Under the pieces are notes generated by a model that worked only from the letters and a program-made list of their open reading frames with translations, searched no databases and was not told where the DNA came from. A stretch of 52,349 bases of DNA from Hyphococcus sp. (lineage in GTDB: Bacteria > Pseudomonadota > Alphaproteobacteria > Caulobacterales > Parvularculaceae): assembly GCA_021604585.1 (NCBI GenBank), contig BQJG01000019.1, positions 1 through 52,349 on the forward strand, in the 5' to 3' direction. Made by a program: the position numbers and the translations under genes. Positions 47,479 to 52,349 of the stretch are shown piece by piece (positions within the stretch are counted from its first letter, which is position 1; the number at the start of each line of letters is the position of its first letter).

Positions 47479-49430
47479 GCGACGCCGGCGAAAACCACAT
47501 TCCAGAAAACCAGCATCACCGCCAGCGACGCAAGCGCGATCGCAAACAGGACGTGATGCATTTTGCGCCAGAGCCCCCAACCCGACGCACGCCACACCGG
47601 CCAGAGGCTAAACATGCCCGCCACGCCAACGGCGAACATCGCCAGGGCCATCAAGCGAAAAATGGAGACCGCGGGAAGCGGGTAGGCCTGCATCGTCGAG
47701 GCGGTGGCGTTGGAGAGTGTCGCCATCAACCAAACAATGGCCCCGCCGAAAGCGAAGGACAATACAGCCACGGCAAACGCTGCGACGCCAATCAGAGCGC
47801 CGGTCGATGATTGTGCAACCTCGCGCCCTTGACGCCGCCAGGCGCCGAGCATCGTGGTTGCGGCGAAAAGCAACACGGCGAGCAAGCTCAGATTCAGCAA
47901 ATTTGCATCCGTCGTAATGTCGACGCGGTCATAAGAATGAACCCCAGAACCATCGGTGAAATGTGTGACATGGCCTTTCGCGTCGCGGCCAAACACCACG
48001 CGCTCCCCATTGCGATTTTCAAATGTGTCGGCCGCGCCCGGCAGCGGGGCGAAGTGTTTTACTTTGTCGCCGGAGCTGATGGTCAGCGCGCCGCCCGAAG
48101 CAGTCTCAACAGTTGCACCATCACTTGCGGCGAAAAGCTTTTCAAACAGCGAGAAAGAGCGGCGATTATCAAAATATTCTCCTGCAAAGGTTTCGGCTGT
48201 CTCCGCAAAATTCGGATCATCTCGCGCAGGCGCCGCCGGGCGGTCAAGCACATGATCAATGACAAGCGGCGCCAAGTCGAAAACCAGCCCGCGATCATCC
48301 GATGTGCTTTGCGAGATAAAAATCCCTAGCCCCAGTTCCGGAACTAAGGTCATGTCGGTGTAAAAGGATGTTGTGGCGCCGCCATGACCGAACGTTTTTA
48401 CGCCGCGATAGACACGCGCCTGGAAACCATGCGCGAGGTCAGCGCCTTCAGTGCGGTCAGTGAACGCCCGGCTCCACATAAGGTCATGCGTGTCCGCACG
48501 CATAATCTGCGCGCCATTGTAAGCGCCGGCGCCGAGATGCACCAGCATCCATTGAGCCATATCATGCGCCGATGAAGCCATGGCGCCGGCCGGCGCGAAA
48601 GGCCCGATCTGCATATAGTCCGCACGTTTGTAAGCGCCCGCGCTGACATCATATCCGACAGCAAGCGAAGGGCGATCGGCGTCGCTCATGAGGCTTGGCG
48701 CCTCAATCGTGGTATGTGTCATCGAGAGCGGTCCAAGGATCTCCTGCTCGAGAAACTCCCGATACGGAACGCCGGAAATATCTTCGACGATTTTCGCAGC
48801 GAGCGCCGCGCCCCAATTTGAATAAGAGGTGCGCGCGCCAGGCGCGTAAACGCGTTTGGGCATGGTTTCGGTCAGCGCTTGCGTGAGCGTTGCCTCGCCT
48901 TCATCCGGATAGGTGAACACCGCAAAGGTGTCTTCAAATCCAGCGCGGTGCGCCATCAAATCATTCATGGTGATGGGCGCATCGAAGGCGTCGGGGATCT
49001 GAATGCCTTTGAGATATTTGTTCACATCGGCGTCGAGGTCGATCAGCCCGCGGTCATGCAGCATCATCACCGCCGTCCAGGTGAAGGTTTTTGAAACCGA
49101 GCCGATCCGGAACATCGTGTCGACGCCATGCGCGGCCTTTCCCGCTTCGACGTCGGCCTCGCCATAGGCCTTCGCGAAGACAATACGGCCATCGCGAACC
49201 ACGCTTACCGAAATTGCCGGCGCTGCATGTTCGCGCTGGTGAGCGCCGACAACCCCGTCGATATAGGCTTCCAGCATGGCGTCTTCGCGGCTCGGCTCAA
49301 ACGGCGCCAGCACCACTTCATCAACCGGCGTTGAGGGTGACGCATCGGGCGCCGGAATTTGCGCCAGGGCGGATGAAGCGAGCGCGGTCATCACGAACGC
49401 AACGAAAGATGAGAAAAGGGCAGGCCGCAT
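47475..49430 (-). CDS. Serine hydrolase (class C beta-lactamase-like) with C-terminal membrane domain
   Basis: A 651-residue exported protein. A Sec signal peptide (ALASSALAQ) leads into a beta-lactamase/D-alanyl-D-alanine carboxypeptidase-like domain with SxxK in RIGSVSKTFTW, YSN-type SYSNWGAAL and the HGG region FGHGGATTSF. A beta-rich middle follows (about 410-500). The C-terminal 140 residues have about four membrane helices (LLNLSLLAVLLFAATTML and others), so the catalytic part is tethered on the periplasmic side. Family members hydrolyse peptides or esters and usually do not give antibiotic resistance. GGAG lies seven bases before the ATG. Confidence 0.9.
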   Translation of the reverse strand: MRPALFSSFVAFVMTALASSALAQIPAPDASPSTPVDEVVLAPFEPSREDAMLEAYIDGVVGAHQREHAAPAISVSVVRDGRIVFAKAYGEADVEAGKAAHGVDTMFRIGSVSKTFTWTAVMMLHDRGLIDLDADVNKYLKGIQIPDAFDAPITMNDLMAHRAGFEDTFAVFTYPDEGEATLTQALTETMPKRVYAPGARTSYSNWGAALAAKIVEDISGVPYREFLEQEILGPLSMTHTTIEAPSLMSDADRPSLAVGYDVSAGAYKRADYMQIGPFAPAGAMASSAHDMAQWMLVHLGAGAYNGAQIMRADTHDLMWSRAFTDRTEGADLAHGFQARVYRGVKTFGHGGATTSFYTDMTLVPELGLGIFISQSTSDDRGLVFDLAPLVIDHVLDRPAAPARDDPNFAETAETFAGEYFDNRRSFSLFEKLFAASDGATVETASGGALTISSGDKVKHFAPLPGAADTFENRNGERVVFGRDAKGHVTHFTDGSGVHSYDRVDITTDANLLNLSLLAVLLFAATTMLGAWRRQGREVAQSSTGALIGVAAFAVAVLSFAFGGAIVWLMATLSNATASTMQAYPLPAVSIFRLMALAMFAVGVAGMFSLWPVWRASGWGLWRKMHHVLFAIALASLAVMLVFWNVVFAGVA

Positions 49431-49511
49431 CGTCTGTCTCCTTGATTTGCGTCAAAGTAACAGACAATGCGGCCGCGCCCAATGCGTTGCCGCGCTGTCG
49501 AAAAATTAAAG

Positions 49512-49772
49512 CTACGCCCGATTGTTGAGCTGCGCGCGCACTGATTGTCGCCCCAGCAGCGTCGCCCGATAGGGCCCGCCATTGGAGGAGGCGATCAAGC
49601 GCCGCCTTTTCAGCCGCTTGAACACGCAGAGCGTGCAATCCTCCAGCGTCCAGCCTTCGCGCGTGGCGCAATTAACCTCAATGATTTTGCCGGCCTCGTC
49701 TTTTTCAACGAGGATCGCGCCGCCGCGGCATAGCGCATGGAGCGTTCGCTGCTCCGCTTGCGAAATGTTCAT
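49512..49772 (-). CDS. yjhX: YjhX-family protein (UPF0386, putative toxin)
   Basis: An 86-residue basic protein, MNISQAEQRTLHALCRGGAI and then TREGWTLEDCTLCVFKRLKRRRLI, SSNGGPYRATLLG, matching the YjhX/UPF0386 family. E. coli YjhX is listed as a toxin paired with the acetyltransferase-like antitoxin YjhQ. No YjhQ homologue is adjacent here, so toxin function is doubtful; in Alphaproteobacteria the family is commonly chromosomal and solitary. The winged-helix-like pattern could also mean DNA binding. Confidence 0.85.
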   Translation of the reverse strand: MNISQAEQRTLHALCRGGAILVEKDEAGKIIEVNCATREGWTLEDCTLCVFKRLKRRRLIASSNGGPYRATLLGRQSVRAQLNNRA

Positions 49773-50037
49773 GGGAAGAAAGTCCGAGTCTCAGAACCAA
49801 ACCGGACGCATGGATGCGCGCAGACGCCTCACATTTGAGATGAGGCTGCTGGCTTCTCATGCGCCACTCAACGCGGTTTAGCTGACGACAATCTCGGACA
49901 TAGAACCTTCACAACAAGGCAAACACTGAATAGCTGTTGTGCAAAGACGAGCCAAGACACGTGCTGAAACGACGCCGCCGCGAAGAGAGGCCCTGTTACG
50001 CAAGGCCCCTGCTCCGCGGCGTCGCCTTCGTAGACAT

Positions 50038-50664
50038 TTAGTTGATTTCGACCAGCTCAACCGCGCTGGCGTCAACCTTTGGTGCAACAGTGTTCGGCGC
50101 TACAGTCGCGCGATACTCAGGATGGCTTTGCGTTTCCGCGCGGCGCATTTTTTCACGCCCCACCGCTATCGACTCATTGCCTGTGCGCATAGCCGATTGA
50201 CCATTAGCGATATCCGCCTGCGCTTCCGTCAATTTTGCCTGCGCTTTCTCGACGCGTCCGTAAGCATCCGACCAATCGTCTGCCGCCTTCTTCAGCGCCT
50301 TGATTTCTGTCTCCACCGCCATTGGCGTCGCTGCGCCGCCGAAACTCGTGACGAGACGCACATAAGCAGCTTTTTGCTCGTCAGAAACCGCCACAAGCTT
50401 GGCCAGCTTATCGGTCGCCTTGCGCTCAGCTTTTTGGCCCTTGCGGATCAGTTTTTCGCCAGCCTTGACCTGGTCGAGACCGGTCACTTCCTGACGGCGG
50501 CCGTCAACCCAAGCGGCGGAAAGCTCGTCAGCGTTTTGAACGGGGCTCGATGCAACAGCGAGCGGCGCAACGATGTCAGCGGTCTTGCCGGCATAGGCGC
50601 CCGTCGCGCTCAATGCGGTCAGCGCCAGCGTTGCGGCGGCAGTGGTGAAAATTCCTTTTTTCAT
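50038..50664 (-). CDS. Exported coiled-coil protein of unknown function
   Basis: A 208-residue protein with a clear Sec signal peptide (LALTALSATGAYA/GK) and a long charged helical middle (about residues 60-180, KLIRKGQKAERKATDKLAKL ... VEKAQAKLTEAQADIANGQ), likely a coiled coil. I recognise no enzyme motif. It is probably periplasmic. It is divergent from a LysR regulator with a perfect inverted repeat in between, so regulation by that LysR is likely. A hairpin (49970-50024) lies after the stop but lacks a convincing T-run. The 265 bases 49773-50037 hold no gene that I can support. Confidence 0.75.
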   Translation of the reverse strand: MKKGIFTTAAATLALTALSATGAYAGKTADIVAPLAVASSPVQNADELSAAWVDGRRQEVTGLDQVKAGEKLIRKGQKAERKATDKLAKLVAVSDEQKAAYVRLVTSFGGAATPMAVETEIKALKKAADDWSDAYGRVEKAQAKLTEAQADIANGQSAMRTGNESIAVGREKMRRAETQSHPEYRATVAPNTVAPKVDASAVELVEIN

Positions 50665-50722
50665 ATCGGAGATCCTTTCAGTCGAAACAGGCCCTTGCCT
50701 GTTGATCTAAAGATCGGGATTC

Positions 50723-50751
50723 CAGTTATATTTTGCAAACGAATATAACTG
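50723..50751. promoter_or_regulatory. Perfect 10-bp inverted repeat, LysR-type binding site
   Basis: CAGTTATATT (50723-50732), nine bases, and AATATAACTG (50742-50751) are exact inverted copies and contain the T-N11-A pattern of LysR-family sites. It is centred between the divergent coiled-coil protein gene (start 50664) and the lysR gene (start 50792). Confidence 0.7.
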
Positions 50752-50791
50752 CATGATAATATCGAATTTACCGCATTAAAAGGGGCTACCC

Positions 50792-51667
50792 GTGGATATC
50801 ACCGCCGCCAAGACGTTTCTGGCCGTCATCGAAGGCGGCAATTTTATCGCCGCCGCCCGGCGGGTGCATGTCACCCAGTCGACGGTGAGCGCCCGCATCA
50901 AGGGGCTGGAGGAACAGCTCGGCAGAACGCTGTTCATCCGCACCAAGGCGAGCTGTGATCTGACCCCCGCGGGCCACCAGTTCCACCGCTATGCGCGCGC
51001 CATGGTGCGCGCCTGGGAAGAAGCGAAACATCAGGTCGCCGTGCCGGACGGGTTTGAGGACACGCTGATCGTCGGCGGGCAGTACAGCTTATGGAACCGG
51101 CTTTTGCTTTGGTGGGTTCCGGCCTTTCGCAAGGTCGCGCCCAGCGTTGCGCTACGGTGCGAGGTCGGCATGCCGCAACGGTTGTTGCGCGAGATGGCCG
51201 AAGGCGTGATGGATATCGCCGTCATCTATCAGCCGGAGCACCGGCCCGGCATGATTGTCCGTGAACTGACCGAAGACCGGCTGGTGCTGGTCACCACCGA
51301 TCCGTCAGTTCCGTTTCAGGAGCACTATATCTTCGCCGACTGGGGCGAGGCGTTTCGCGACATGCACGCCGCCGCCCATCCCGACCTTGTGACGCCGGCC
51401 ATGACGCTCGATCTCGGCGCCCTCGGCGTCAATTTGCTCTTGAATGTCGGCGGCGCGGCATACTTTCCCGAACGCATCGTGCAGCCGCATATCGCCAAGG
51501 GTCTGTTGTCGCGTGTTGAAAATACGCCGGATTTTCCGTACCCGGCTTATGTGGTCTATCAGCAGGATTTTTCATCGCCGGCGATCATGGAAAAGGCGCT
51601 GGAAACCCTGTTTGATATCGCCGCGCAGTCGCAGTCAGGCGCGCTGCCGAAGCCTTACTGGATGTAG
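50792..51667 (+). CDS. LysR family transcriptional regulator
   Basis: A 291-residue LysR regulator starting at GTG 50792 (GGGG upstream). The helix-turn-helix is MDITAAKTFLAVIEGGNFIAAARRVHVTQSTVSARIKGLEEQLG (in parts), followed by FIRTKASCDLTPAG. The effector domain (about 90-285) is of the periplasmic-binding-protein type. Its arrangement is HdfR-like, with a long N-terminal linker; the ligand is unknown. The perfect inverted repeat in front of the gene is a strong candidate for autoregulation and for control of the divergent exported protein. Confidence 0.93.
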   Translation: MDITAAKTFLAVIEGGNFIAAARRVHVTQSTVSARIKGLEEQLGRTLFIRTKASCDLTPAGHQFHRYARAMVRAWEEAKHQVAVPDGFEDTLIVGGQYSLWNRLLLWWVPAFRKVAPSVALRCEVGMPQRLLREMAEGVMDIAVIYQPEHRPGMIVRELTEDRLVLVTTDPSVPFQEHYIFADWGEAFRDMHAAAHPDLVTPAMTLDLGALGVNLLLNVGGAAYFPERIVQPHIAKGLLSRVENTPDFPYPAYVVYQQDFSSPAIMEKALETLFDIAAQSQSGALPKPYWM

Positions 51668-51673
51668 CGCACC

Positions 51674-52349
51674 CTACCGAACGTAGCTTGCTCCATTGAT
51701 ATCAAACGTGGCGCCGGTCGCTGACGGGCAGGCGCCTGACGCGAGAAAGGCGATCATCTCAGCGACTTCTTCAGGAGCGGCGACGCGACCCAGCGGAATG
51801 TCCTTCACCGCAAGCTTGCGGTTCTCGATATCCTGCGGCGCCATGCGGGTTTCGACCCAGCCCGGCGCGACGGCGTAGAACAGGATGTTTTCGCCCGCCA
51901 GCGCCCGCGCCCAGGTTTTGGTCATGGCGAGCACCGCGCCCTTTGACGCGGCGTAGGCGGCGTGGTCCGGCCCGTCGCCGCGATGACCGGCGCGGCTGGC
52001 GATATTGACGATAATGCCTCCGTTTGGGCCGCCGCCTTTCTCGCGAAAATGCGCGACTGCGGCCCGGCAAATATCCGCCGGGGCCTGAACGTTCACCGCC
52101 ATGGTTTGCGCCCAGCCCTGACGCCAATCGGCCTCGTCTCCCGTCAGCGAAGAGGGCAGATAAATCCCGGCATTGTTGACCACCGCATCGACCCGCCCGG
52201 CCTTTTCAATCGCCGCCGCCATCAATCGCGTTCCGGCGCCAGACGCAGACAGATCCTCCAGCAACAAATCGCTCACTGACTGCCCCACGGCTGTAGCCGC
52301 CTTGGCCGCCGCGTCGCCCGATCGGGAAGCGTGCAGCAGCACTCTGGCC
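51674..52349 (-). CDS. Short-chain dehydrogenase/reductase, N-terminus outside window
   Basis: The frame is open to the right edge (an ARVLLHASRS segment precedes), so the cofactor-binding TGxxxGxG end is missing. About 224 residues are visible, with NNAGIYLP, the catalytic serine region IVNIASRAGHRG, YAASKGAVLAMTK with the Tyr-Lys pair and a C-terminal SDR tail, GATFDINGASYVR. It is a classical SDR related to FabG-type oxidoreductases, and the substrate is unknown. It is convergent with lysR, six bases from its stop. Confidence 0.88.
   Translation of the reverse strand, partial: ARVLLHASRSGDAAAKAATAVGQSVSDLLLEDLSASGAGTRLMAAAIEKAGRVDAVVNNAGIYLPSSLTGDEADWRQGWAQTMAVNVQAPADICRAAVAHFREKGGGPNGGIIVNIASRAGHRGDGPDHAAYAASKGAVLAMTKTWARALAGENILFYAVAPGWVETRMAPQDIENRKLAVKDIPLGRVAAPEEVAEMIAFLASGACPSATGATFDINGASYVR

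Noticed and set aside
49512..49772. YjhX as part of a complete toxin-antitoxin module
   Set aside because: No YjhQ-like acetyltransferase or other small partner gene is adjacent.
49970..50024. Hairpin CGACGCCGC/GCGGCGTCG after the coiled-coil protein gene as a terminator
   Set aside because: The stem is good but no T-run follows on the minus strand, so I do not call it a terminator.
1..52349. CRISPR array, insertion sequence or integrated prophage
   Set aside because: No regularly spaced repeats, transposase, integrase or att-like duplication seen; the single spike gene is not enough to call a prophage.

Overview
The window is ordinary chromosomal DNA of an alphaproteobacterium, most likely from the Parvularculales/Caulobacterales/Hyphomonadaceae side of the class. 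The evidence is the GC-rich codon usage, a tRNA-His without the G-1:C73 pair (G1:U72 and A73 instead), a 6S RNA-like element upstream of the 5-formyl-THF cyclo-ligase gene, an RpoH with the RpoH-box, and several small families typical of the class (DUF4169, DUF6460, DUF2793). I see no CRISPR array, no insertion sequence and no intact prophage. The only phage-like gene is a solitary DUF2793/peptidase S74 spike protein.

Layout. 1-2276: the end of a polysaccharide locus (GT4 glycosyltransferase and two overlapping sulfotransferases). 2404-2674: tRNA-His with promoter and terminator. 2683-8986: a minus-strand block with an M48 lipoprotein protease, HNH endonuclease, AlkA, a YghU-type GST, a DUF559 protein, glutamate-cysteine ligase, RsmE and a small LMW phosphatase. 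9142-13111: UbiA, MsrB lipoprotein, S74 spike and MscS channel. 13271-15966: a collagen-like lipoprotein followed by a TpsB/ShlB-type outer-membrane transporter, with an unusual leader hairpin and a strong terminator between the two genes. 15982-22994: exported amidohydrolase, a small winged-helix regulator with its membrane protein, RluD and a large hybrid histidine kinase. 23161-24932: a nitric-oxide-response locus (NsrR, group III truncated haemoglobin, DUF1971 protein, divergent membrane protein) with a recognisable NsrR operator. 25037-29772: RpoH with a sigma-32-like promoter, DUF4169, RluB, TadA, acyl-CoA dehydrogenase, TonB-C protein and MAPEG protein.

29769-37637: a GAF-PAS protein, a membrane-anchored L7/L12-like protein, DUF2461, two cupins around a TetR regulator with a palindromic site, a MATE pump, a PEP-mutase-like enzyme, a NIPSNAP protein and a Tat-exported SDR. 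37889-42219: an RND efflux pair (adaptor and permease, no TolC gene). 42302-47478: RsmD, a small membrane protein, 6S RNA, 5-formyl-THF cyclo-ligase, a YmdB-like phosphoesterase and an MBOAT/AlgJ-like acetyltransferase pair. 47475-52349: serine hydrolase, YjhX, a coiled-coil exported protein divergent from a LysR regulator across a perfect 29-bp inverted repeat, and an SDR cut by the window end.

The most interesting unit is the collagen-like lipoprotein plus TpsB pair: a two-partner-like system whose presumed cargo is not a classical TpsA, with apparent translational control in the leader. Other regulatory structures (NsrR site, LysR-type site, TetR-type palindrome, a 22-bp palindrome and a 3 x 13-bp tandem repeat near mscS) were read directly from the sequence. 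No gene-free stretch exceeds about 300 bases.
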